Of a stretch of DNA of 64,000 nt, positions 59,301 to 64,000 are shown in pieces (the stretch's first letter is position 1; each line of letters opens with the position of its first letter). The stretch lies in NCBI GenBank assembly GCA_017654935.2, contig CM065693.1:21167010-21231009 (forward strand), given 5' to 3'. The position numbers and the translations under genes are program-made. The notes below the pieces were generated by a model, which searched no databases, had not been told where the DNA came from, and was given only the letters and a program-made list of their open reading frames with translations. This stretch comes from Phymorhynchus buccinoides (lineage: Eukaryota; Mollusca; Gastropoda; Neogastropoda; Raphitomidae).

Positions 59301-62300
59301 ATAGGCCAGTTGAATTCTCCGTTCAAGTTCCAGTCCGAGTTTTTGGATAGCCTCCACTGTGAATAGTGTACACGTCCGCACTAACGATAACTCTATCAGC
59401 CCGGTTCGCCGAGCTTTTAAGTAATCCATCTTACCCTTTTAGAATATCTTTGGTGATACCCAGTCACCCCTTGTGAATGACTGAAATATGCCAAGTGGGG
59501 GTTGATGTAATTATTGTCTTATTTGCTGATTCAAGTGTGTGGTACCCTTTTTTTCTCTATTTTTTAGGTATTAGGTACTTTATTGTCACAGAGGCGTCTG
59601 TGAAATTTGGGTTGCTCCCACCTGGAGAGCGTCGTAGCCAGGTTTTTGTTTTTTGGGTTTTTTTGCATGCGATTTTTGTGTGACTGATGAGGAATGAAAG
59701 GGTGGTGGTAAATTTTGACCAAATGACAACTTTTTCGTTGCCACTGGGTTTAGCGTATGCCAAGTGCATGGGCACACGGACCTCGGTTTATTATCTACAC
59801 ATTCAGGCCATAAGGCCTAGTGCAAAATGAGAGGAAAAATCCCCTGTACCCAGGTTCGAACTCGGGTTTACTTGACACGAGGCGAACGCGCTACCACTGT
59901 GCCACTCTACACTTTCAACTGTTTTAGTTTTAATGCGCACTCCAGACGATTCCAAATGCTCTTTCAGTATAAATGTCTTGTATAAAGAAGTTCTTATAAT
60001 CTGCTATGTTATCAGCCCAGTGTATCTTTATTTATCGTAGTATTTCAGTGAGTGGATGTTGTGTCATAAAGGCTTTGTGTGTGTGTGTTCATGTGCGTGG
60101 CGAAGGGTACTACATGTGTATCAGTTAAGGAGTGCGGAAGGCTGATAGTCGTTTCAGGCTTTCTCCCGGCAATATACAACGCTCATTTCTTTGTGTGTCC
60201 CCAGGAGTTCAAGGCTCCGAAGCGTCCGTTCCGGCGAATGAACTACACAGACGCCATCGTGTGGTTGAAGGAGAACAACATCACCAAGGACGATGGGACG
60301 TTCTACGAGTTTGGGGATGTGAGTGCAATGCACAGAAATTGGATGTGTATGTCTGCTGGACATGTTTGTCGTTCTGATGCATTTGTGTATAAGGATGGGA
60401 TTTGCTTGTTGACATTGTTCTATTCTTTAATCAGATGGTGAGGTTAGTGGACGAGATTCTGATTGAAAGAGAGACGGGGAATAATTATTAGTCTGTCGGC
60501 ATCCATTATAGGCCACTCCTGGTTTTTAAAGTCAGATTTAGAGAGGAAAAAAAAAAGGAAAAACAAAATTCAGTGTTGAGTTGAAAGCAAAAGGACACAA
60601 AAGAGATATCAACAACAAGAGCGGTTATAATAGGAATAATCTCAATATATTTAGGAAATAAAGATAAGGTATGTGTTGATTTATTTTTCAGGATATCCCC
60701 GAGGCCCCTGAGAGGAAGATGACGGACGCCATCAATGAACCGATTCTGCTGTGCCGCTTTCCCGCCGAAATCAAGTCTTTCTACATGCCCCGCTGTCCTG
60801 AGGACAAACGACTCACCGAATCGGTACGGTCGAATTGTAAATAGATTGTATCGTGATTGCAATGATTTCCTGTTGAAGTCAAAAGTCAACATGGTAGTGT
60901 TTGAAGAAAGAGATCATTGCAATTTGCTTATCAAACTTGTTGTTCTGCTTGCAAAATTCAAGTTGGAAAGCTGTATTTGGTTGGGTTTTTTTAGTCTATA
61001 GAATTGCAGAACACATCATTGGTTAAATCATTTGTATCGCTATAACTGGTTATGAAAAAAAGGACGGAAGTTGTTAAAAAACCTGAAGCTAATTGCTCAT
61101 AAAATATGTGCACTACACTGAAGAAAGCCTGTTTTGTACAAGATTTGTGGCTGGTGTGTTTTGATGTTCTTGGAAACTATGGTGAAGCGTTATAGTCCAC
61201 AGTACAGTTTAGTGGACACTTTGAACATTCATATTTTTTGTTTTGAATATTTTCTCCCTTTCAGAGTCACTCAGTTGCTTCGTTAGTCATTCACCTGTCA
61301 TTTTGCTATCCTTGTGACTCGCAGGTGGATCTACTGATGCCCAACGTCGGGGAGATCGTGGGGGGATCCATGAGGATCTGGGATGTGGAACAGCTGGAAG
61401 GGGGATTCCGGCGGGAAGGCATTGACCCCGCCCCCTACTACTGGTACATTGACCAGGTCAGTGAATGGGCATGGTGTATGACCATCTATTTTCTGTCGGT
61501 TTCCCAAGTCCACTCCCAAAAACCCCCACCAAAAGGGGGGGGGGGGGTGTGCAGGGGGGGGGGGGGGGGGCATGCTGTCCAGGTGGGAGCAGCCCGAATT
61601 TCAAAGAGATAAGTTTTTGTGACTAGAACATACCAAATACCAATACCAACAGGGGTATGTGGGTGTGCCTGAAGCCTGAATTCAGGCAATTTGATGCTGG
61701 TTCAGACAGTGGTCTGCCTGGAGATAAGGCTCTTCTATAAGGACCCATGATCTTGAAATGACCCTTATATCAAGGGTTTGATAGAAAGTTCAGGCGTAAA
61801 CTTCGGTCACCACATGCACCCATGTACCAATCTCCCTGTGTAATTCGGGTTGGCCGCACCTCAGCACTTTTGCATTTTCCCCCTTTTTTCTTTTGTCCTT
61901 TTTCGCTGGTTTCATTTATGGCTTTGTGTTTATTATTTTAGAGAAAGTGTGACAGCTACCTTTTGTGTTTGAGGAAGTTACAAACACAGAATGTTTCTGA
62001 CGTTGGTCTTATTGCAGAGGAAGTACGACAGCAGCTATCTTTTGTGTTTGCGCTCTCTCAATGTTTCTGACGTTGGTCTTGTTGCAGAGGAAGTACGGCA
62101 GCTATCTTTTGTGTTTGCGCTCTCTCAATGTTTCTGACGTTGGTCTTGTTGCAGAGGAAGTACGGCAGCAGCTATCTTTTGTGTTTGCGCTCTCTCCATG
62201 TTTCTGACGTTGGTCTTGTTGCAGAGGAAGTACGGCAGCAGCTATCTTTTGTGTTTGCGCTCTCAATGTTTCTGACGTTGGTCTTATTGCAGAGGAAGTA

Positions 62301-62559
62301 CGGCAGCTATCTTTTGTGTTTGCGCTCTCAATGTTTCTGACGTTGGTCTTGTTGCAGAGGAAGTACGGCAGCAGCTATCTTTTGTGTTTGCGCTCTCTCC
62401 ATGTTTCTGACGTTGGTCTTGTTGCAGAGGAAGTACGGCAGCTGTCCTCACGGGGGCTACGGGCTGGGGGTGGAGCGCTTCATGTGCTGGATCCTGAACA
62501 GGTACCACATCCGCGAGGTCTGCCTCTACCCACGCTTCGTCGGCCGATGCAAGCCTTGA
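44105..62559 (+). CDS. NARS1: Asparaginyl-tRNA synthetase, cytoplasmic (class IIb)
   Basis: Eighteen exons: 44105-44144, 45723-45805, 46274-46339, 46909-47001, 47213-47302, 48662-48740, 49769-49839, 50705-50791, 51527-51613, 52770-52826, 54653-54730, 55949-56026, 57313-57434, 58548-58683, 60205-60318, 60692-60823, 61325-61456, 62428-62559. They total 1677 bases, 558 residues. The enzyme charges tRNA-Asn with Asn using ATP in the cytosol. Residues 14-124 are the animal N-terminal extension ([20 protein letters not shown] and a Lys-rich helix), about 137-205 the OB-fold anticodon-binding domain ([20 protein letters not shown]), and the rest the class II core: motif 1 near [18 protein letters not shown], motif 2 [20 protein letters not shown], motif 3 [14 protein letters not shown]. 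Length and exon content are close to vertebrate NARS1. Start context is aaagATGG. Confidence 0.96.
44356..44781. mobile_element. Inverted-repeat element in NARS1 intron 1
   Basis: Left aaaatacgaaaacgagcgaa and right ttcgctcgttttcgtatttt are perfect inverted copies. About 425 bases. Confidence 0.75.
44778..44841. repeat. GT microsatellite
   Basis: (GT)n in NARS1 intron 1, with one cattgtg interruption. Confidence 0.95.
44891..45172. mobile_element. Inverted-repeat element with CCCTAA-like interior
   Basis: Ends aagctatctgcagtctggac and gtccagactgcagatagctt; inside, ctaaccctaaccccaaccct at about 44994 and further ccctatccc variants. It lies in NARS1 intron 1. Confidence 0.8.
45723..45805 (+). 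CDS. NARS1: NARS1 exon 2
   Basis: Acceptor tttgcag, donor gtacaa. Encodes [20 protein letters not shown] then KPFKTVLQ of the eukaryotic N-terminal extension. Confidence 0.94.
46274..46339 (+). CDS. NARS1: NARS1 exon 3
   Basis: Acceptor tttcag, donor gtaaaa. Encodes [20 protein letters not shown] then GE. Confidence 0.92.
46909..47001 (+). CDS. NARS1: NARS1 exon 4 (has an inverted copy in the PAM gene)
   Basis: Acceptor gacag, donor gtgaga. Encodes [20 protein letters not shown] then [11 protein letters not shown], the Lys-rich helix. A near-identical copy lies inverted at 18889-18975. Confidence 0.93.
47213..47302 (+). CDS. NARS1: NARS1 exon 5
   Basis: Acceptor caacag, donor gtattg. Encodes [20 protein letters not shown] then [10 protein letters not shown]. 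Confidence 0.94.
47566..47838 (+). repeat. Copy of the ~320-bp dispersed repeat
   Basis: Shares ctctttgactctgccttttt, gtcatctactatctttctga and ctgtacgcagcggggagacc; ends gggaacgcagaagaaaaaga. Confidence 0.75.
47988..48541. mobile_element. Possible degraded inverted-repeat element
   Basis: Left agagcttcagattgtt and right aacaatctgaagctct are inverted; weaker inward matches (gtgagttccgg / ccggaactcaac). A GT tract lies inside at 48290-48356. Confidence 0.4.
48662..48740 (+). CDS. NARS1: NARS1 exon 6: start of OB fold
   Basis: Acceptor gtcag, donor gtgagt. Encodes [20 protein letters not shown] then GELRRQ. Confidence 0.94.
48777..48850. mobile_element. Truncated family A MITE
   Basis: TTAACCCTTTCACCGCCAAC start and gtgatttaacacccatgtca; the other end is missing. 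Confidence 0.7.
49062..49222. mobile_element. Short MITE with pogo/Tigger-like ends
   Basis: Ends acagtggaacctccctta and aatggaggttccacta, with internal ttataagacctcc repeats. TA flanks fit a Tc1/mariner-type element. Confidence 0.75.
49231..49430. repeat. Diverged third copy of the 222-bp repeat at 4103
   Basis: Shares actcccaccaaatgca, cttctgttaaagca, cgcatgcgcactc and agttactcccct. Confidence 0.65.
49469..49636. mobile_element. TTAA-flanked CpG-rich MITE
   Basis: TTAACCCCTTCGCTGCTGCC at the left, gggtagcgaagaggttaa at the right; internal atatatatacgtcg repeated. Unlike its surroundings it is rich in CG dinucleotides. Confidence 0.8.
49769..49839 (+). CDS. NARS1: NARS1 exon 7: OB fold
   Basis: Acceptor tacag, donor gtatgt. 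Encodes [20 protein letters not shown] then DKL. Confidence 0.94.
50705..50791 (+). CDS. NARS1: NARS1 exon 8
   Basis: Acceptor ttgcag, donor gtactt. Encodes [20 protein letters not shown] then ISEVPEGKT. Confidence 0.94.
50823..50871. repeat. GT microsatellite after NARS1 exon 8
   Basis: Nearly pure (GT)n about 30 bases after the donor. Confidence 0.95.
50984..51199. mobile_element. MITE family D
   Basis: Ends ggctcccaatcgtc and ccctgggagccc. Confidence 0.8.
51300..51489. mobile_element. MITE family E
   Basis: Ends caggcatggtag and ctaccatgcctg; matches 34806-34992. It ends 37 bases before NARS1 exon 9. Confidence 0.88.
51527..51613 (+). CDS. NARS1: NARS1 exon 9
   Basis: Acceptor tacag, donor gtcaga. 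Encodes [20 protein letters not shown] then GGAENLLNE. Confidence 0.94.
51655..51988 (+). repeat. Copy of the ~320-bp dispersed repeat
   Basis: The most complete member: begins ccccgtggggataccggttt, ends ctgggaacgcagaagaaaaa. Confidence 0.75.
52087..52240. mobile_element. Palindromic element
   Basis: Left ccgggtgtgtattcatgagt, right actcatgattacaccccccg; inner tagtatgtaaat / atttacatacta. Arms of about 60 bases with a short centre. Confidence 0.85.
52376..52690 (+). repeat. Three tandem copies of a ~105-bp unit
   Basis: Unit includes tgtgcagtaggtaatgaaat, cctatgacgagctctatata and ccagataaattttggtaac. It lies about 80 bases before NARS1 exon 10 but I could not match it to that exon's edge. 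Confidence 0.9.
52770..52826 (+). CDS. NARS1: NARS1 exon 10
   Basis: Acceptor atcag, donor gtaagt. Encodes [19 protein letters not shown]. Confidence 0.94.
52938..53184. mobile_element. TTAA-flanked MITE, family A
   Basis: TTAACCCTTTCACCGCCAGC to ttggtggtgaaagggttaa; TTAA at both ends. Confidence 0.87.
53205..54287. mobile_element. TTAA-flanked MITE split by a pogo-like element
   Basis: Left TTAACCCCTTCACTACTG, right gggaaggggttaa. The inside from about 53310 to 54168 is a separate element with ends acagtgaaaccgtttagtac and gtactaaatgggtttccctg. Confidence 0.7.
54317..54562. mobile_element. TTAA-flanked MITE, family A
   Basis: TTAACCCTTTCATCGCCACT to gctggagttgaaagggttaa, in the opposite internal orientation to the copy at 52938. 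Confidence 0.85.
54653..54730 (+). CDS. NARS1: NARS1 exon 11: motif 1
   Basis: Acceptor ttgcag, donor gtcagt. Encodes [20 protein letters not shown] then DRGYFE. Confidence 0.95.
55085..55745. mobile_element. TTAA-flanked MITE
   Basis: TTAACCTTTAGCACACTGCA at the left, gcagcgtgctaaaggttaa at the right. About 660 bases in NARS1 intron 11, with no complete gene inside. Confidence 0.8.
55949..56026 (+). CDS. NARS1: NARS1 exon 12
   Basis: Acceptor acaag, donor gtaggt. Encodes [20 protein letters not shown] then DYFGEE; the Pro of motif 1 is here. Confidence 0.95.
56154..56540 (+). mobile_element. tRNA-derived SINE, good copy
   Basis: A-box tggcacagtgg, B-box gagttcgaacctg, then cttaacggtctgaacgtgga, the central ataaaccgaggtcccgtgtg and the tail ctctccaggtgggagcaacc ... 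ctataaaatacc. These are RNA polymerase III promoter boxes of a tRNA-like head. Confidence 0.9.
57313..57434 (+). CDS. NARS1: NARS1 exon 13: motif 2
   Basis: Acceptor gacag, donor gtacgt. Encodes [20 protein letters not shown], then [13 protein letters not shown] with the class II motif 2 Arg. Confidence 0.95.
57471..57971. mobile_element. Inverted-repeat element with internal tandem expansion, NARS1 intron 13
   Basis: Outer arms (57471-57565 and 57882-57971) are inverted: gggcagcttaggacgataat at the left, attatcgtcctaagttgccc at the right. Between them a ~105-base unit (cactacgcccaactaagaat, gatcagcccctagtgagtga, GA tract, gagatgagtccc, CT tract) repeats about four times. Confidence 0.9.
58548..58683 (+). 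CDS. NARS1: NARS1 exon 14
   Basis: Acceptor aacag, donor gtgagt. Encodes [20 protein letters not shown], then [21 protein letters not shown] decayed copy of its 3' end follows near 59040. Confidence 0.95.
58754..59008. mobile_element. MITE family B
   Basis: Ends cgccatccgcatgcaaaaga and gtattgcatgcgggcggcg; about 85% like the copy at 19926. Confidence 0.85.
59038..59200 (+). pseudogene. Decayed copies of the NARS1 exon 14 3' end
   Basis: 59043-59104 (gcaagtcttcctactcttcg, then gtgaatgccaagaa) parallels exon 14 end plus donor (ctcaagtctccctacgcttc, then gtgagtgtcaagaa). A shorter match (gcaagtctccctaca) occurs at 59164. Frames are broken. Confidence 0.6.
59567..59912 (-). mobile_element. tRNA-derived SINE, reverse orientation
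   Basis: The reverse complement of the SINE at 56154: the tail is at the left (gtcacagaggcgtctgtgaa) and the head at the right (cgctaccactgtgccactct). It preserves the uninterrupted caaaattt site used by the fold-back insertion at 11829. Confidence 0.9.
60205..60318 (+). CDS. NARS1: NARS1 exon 15
   Basis: Acceptor cccag, donor gtgagt. Encodes [20 protein letters not shown] then [18 protein letters not shown]. Confidence 0.95.
60692..60823 (+). CDS. NARS1: NARS1 exon 16
   Basis: Acceptor ttcag, donor gtacgg. Encodes [20 protein letters not shown], then [20 protein letters not shown]. Confidence 0.95.
61325..61456 (+). CDS. NARS1: NARS1 exon 17
   Basis: Acceptor cgcag, donor gtcagt. Encodes [20 protein letters not shown], then [13 protein letters not shown]. 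Confidence 0.95.
61570..61650 (+). mobile_element. SINE tail fragment
   Basis: gtccaggtgggagcagcccg and gtgactagaacatacc match the 3' part of the SINE family. Confidence 0.7.
61934..62427 (+). repeat. Tandem array of the NARS1 exon 18 acceptor and exon start
   Basis: Unit of 65-70 bases: gttggtcttgttgcag + aggaagtacggcagc, then agctatcttttgtgtttgcg. Exon-start positions: 62018, 62088, 62155, 62225, 62293, 62358 and the true 62428. A more diverged unit starts near 61940. Confidence 0.97.
62428..62559 (+). CDS. NARS1: NARS1 exon 18 (last): motif 3, behind an array of six extra acceptors
   Basis: Encodes [20 protein letters not shown], then [19 protein letters not shown] and TGA. Motif 3 Arg is in GVERF. 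Only the last of seven acceptors gives motif 3; the two in-frame upstream ones (62155, 62293) reach a TGA first, and the nearest one (62358) reads motif 3 out of frame. Confidence 0.95.
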   Translation, partial: RKYGSCPHGGYGLGVERFMCWILNRYHIREVCLYPRFVGRCKP

Positions 62560-62700
62560 GCTCTGAACACATGCCAGGGCCTGTGTTAAAAAAACTATGG
62601 AACATTTTGTCTGCGATTCTCGCTCATCCGTATGCCCATTTAGTACGTCTTATTAGTCACACTTCGTCGGCCGATGCAAGCCTTAAACTCTGAACACATG
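62538..62700 (+). repeat. Direct repeat of the NARS1 stop-codon region
   Basis: About 40 bases around the stop (cttcgtcggccgatgcaagc, then ctctgaacacatgcca) recur at 62661-62702, with TTGA changed to TTAA. The copy is in the 3' UTR. 62700-63125 has only a GT tract (62970-63002). Confidence 0.9.
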
Positions 62701-62967
62701 CCAATGCGTTCAATGCGTTTGTGATTCTCACTTGTCCTGATGCCCCACTTATTTCCCCTCTTTAGTCGCTCTTCTCTGTGAAAGATAAAAGTAAAACATC
62801 TTTTTAATTATTTATGATGTTTTAGTGTGATTTGAATGATGAAAATGGGAGGATGAGAGGTGTTTTGGGTGTGATTTTTTGTTTTATGTGAAAATAGAAG
62901 GGATCCATGCCCTTTTTTTTTTTAAAGGAAGGGCTAAGAGGTGTGGAGGTTTTGTGTGTGTGTATTT

Positions 62968-63005
<38 letters not shown>

Positions 63006-63124
63006 AAAAGTAAGGTACAACGTTTATGTGATGTCGTGTTAAGACGTTTAATTGCAGGGTCACTGTTTTGATGGCATTGTTAAAATGACTGCTTGTTTCC
63101 AGTGTTTCTTGCTTAGGCCTGATT

Positions 63125-63370
63125 TTAACCCTTTCACCACCAAAGTCGCATTTTAGCACCACAGTGATTTAACACCTATGTCACTAAAAGGCATCAAATT
63201 GGGGTCTATTATCCAAAGACCCTATAGTCTTAGTTTTGGGAAGTAAGGATAGACCTTATTTTATATATGTCACAGATGAATCCCCAATACTGCAGATGGA
63301 TTTTGTTCTCTACCCAGGTAAATTTCATGGAAATATTTGGCTAAGATATGGCTGGCGGTGAACGGGTTAA
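63125..63370. mobile_element. TTAA-flanked MITE, family A
   Basis: TTAACCCTTTCACCACCAAA to ggctggcggtgaacgggttaa. 63371-64000 shows no further gene. Confidence 0.85.
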
Positions 63371-63588
63371 AGTGATACTCAAAACAAGTCTTGGATTGAT
63401 ATAGACAATTATTGTCATCTTGCCCTCTGACTTTCAAAAGTCTGTTTATTTATCAGTAGTTATATTTATTTCTTTATTTAATCATTTACACCCCCCCGCC
63501 CTGATTCATCAGGCTAATTATATATCCACTGGTGAAGGCTGTTACAGTTCTTGCAGTAATGTAGAATTGGTTTGGTCTTGTAGTGAGC

Positions 63589-63594
63589 AATAAA
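63589..63594 (+). terminator. Candidate polyadenylation signal for NARS1
   Basis: AATAAA about 1.03 kb after the NARS1 stop; I saw no closer canonical hexamer. The 3' UTR would then include the MITE at 63125-63370. Confidence 0.4.
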
Positions 63595-64000
63595 CTGGTA
63601 TCAGATTCAAATGAAGACCGTCTGTTTTGTAGAAGTAGATAAAGTTTTAAAACTGTCTCTTTTTATGTTTTTCAAAGTTGGCTTTTTTATTCAGGATGGT
63701 TTTGTAGACTGTCACTTGTAAGTTGGTTTTCAAAGTTGGCTTTTATTTTAGGATATTGTACTAGTAGGCAGTCACAGAAACAAACTACACATTTGCAAAC
63801 TAATAATGTGCAAATATTTGATAAGGTTGCATAGAAATGTTAACTAGTTAAAAATTTAGTTCTTGCAATCAAAACTGTTTGGGAACTAAGAGAATAAAAA
63901 GAAGGAAATGCTTGTTGAAGTGCTCTTTTTGAATGATTGAAACGATTCTCGTAAATGCTCAGCTTTTTTGTCAGTTGAATTCTTGTAGTGTTTTTCATGG

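Noticed and set aside
1466..62559. Functional gene cluster of PAM, CMPK2 and NARS1
   Set aside because: Same strand and adjacent, but spacing of 12 and 6.6 kb, separate polyadenylation signals and unrelated pathways give no sign of joint function.

Overview
This window is animal nuclear DNA. It is AT-leaning and carries three interrupted protein genes with GT-AG introns, all on the + strand, in a dense background of microsatellites, MITE-like inverted-repeat elements, a tRNA-derived SINE family and LINE remnants. The encoded proteins, the TTAGGG-type motifs, the CR1/L2-like LINE tails and the AAGGTCA-rich repeats fit a lophotrochozoan, most likely a gastropod mollusc. The taxon is an inference from style, not proven by a marker.

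Layout. (1) 1466-19385: the 3' ten exons of peptidylglycine alpha-amidating monooxygenase (PAM). They cover the PAL lyase half, an acidic linker, one membrane span and the cytosolic tail; the PHM half must lie upstream of base 1. (2) 19493-31374: intergenic, repeat-filled. (3) 31375-37454: a five-exon mitochondrial UMP-CMP kinase 2 / thymidylate-kinase-like gene (CMPK2), 467 codons. (4) 37543-44104: intergenic, with a LINE RNase H remnant, long CT and poly-G tracts. (5) 44105-62559: a complete 18-exon cytoplasmic asparaginyl-tRNA synthetase (NARS1), 558 codons. (6) 62560-64000: NARS1 3' UTR and flank. All three gene models join in frame at every exon boundary. The three products (peptide amidation, mitochondrial nucleotide salvage, asparaginyl-tRNA synthesis) share no pathway; they are neighbours, not an operon.

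The most unusual structure is repeated amplification of exon edges. Four introns end in tandem arrays whose unit contains the real 3' splice site plus the first bases of the next exon: PAM at 12431-13161 and 15623-16168, CMPK2 at 36579-37327 (15 extra acceptors), and NARS1 at 62018-62427 (6 extra acceptors). Decayed copies of exon 3' ends with their donor sites follow PAM exons F and G and NARS1 exon 14. In PAM exon H, upstream acceptors 1 and 3 keep the reading frame open into the true exon, so they could encode protein variants; in CMPK2 and NARS1 the upstream acceptors examined lead to early stops or a frameshifted tail.

Other notable points: an inverted copy of NARS1 exon 4, with both splice sites and flanking intron, sits in the last PAM intron about 28 kb away. 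Three fold-back elements carry telomere-like repeats at their centre. Several TTAA-flanked (piggyBac-like) MITEs are nested in a way that shows their empty target sites. CMPK2 has a weak first ATG before a basic presequence and a stronger in-frame second ATG.
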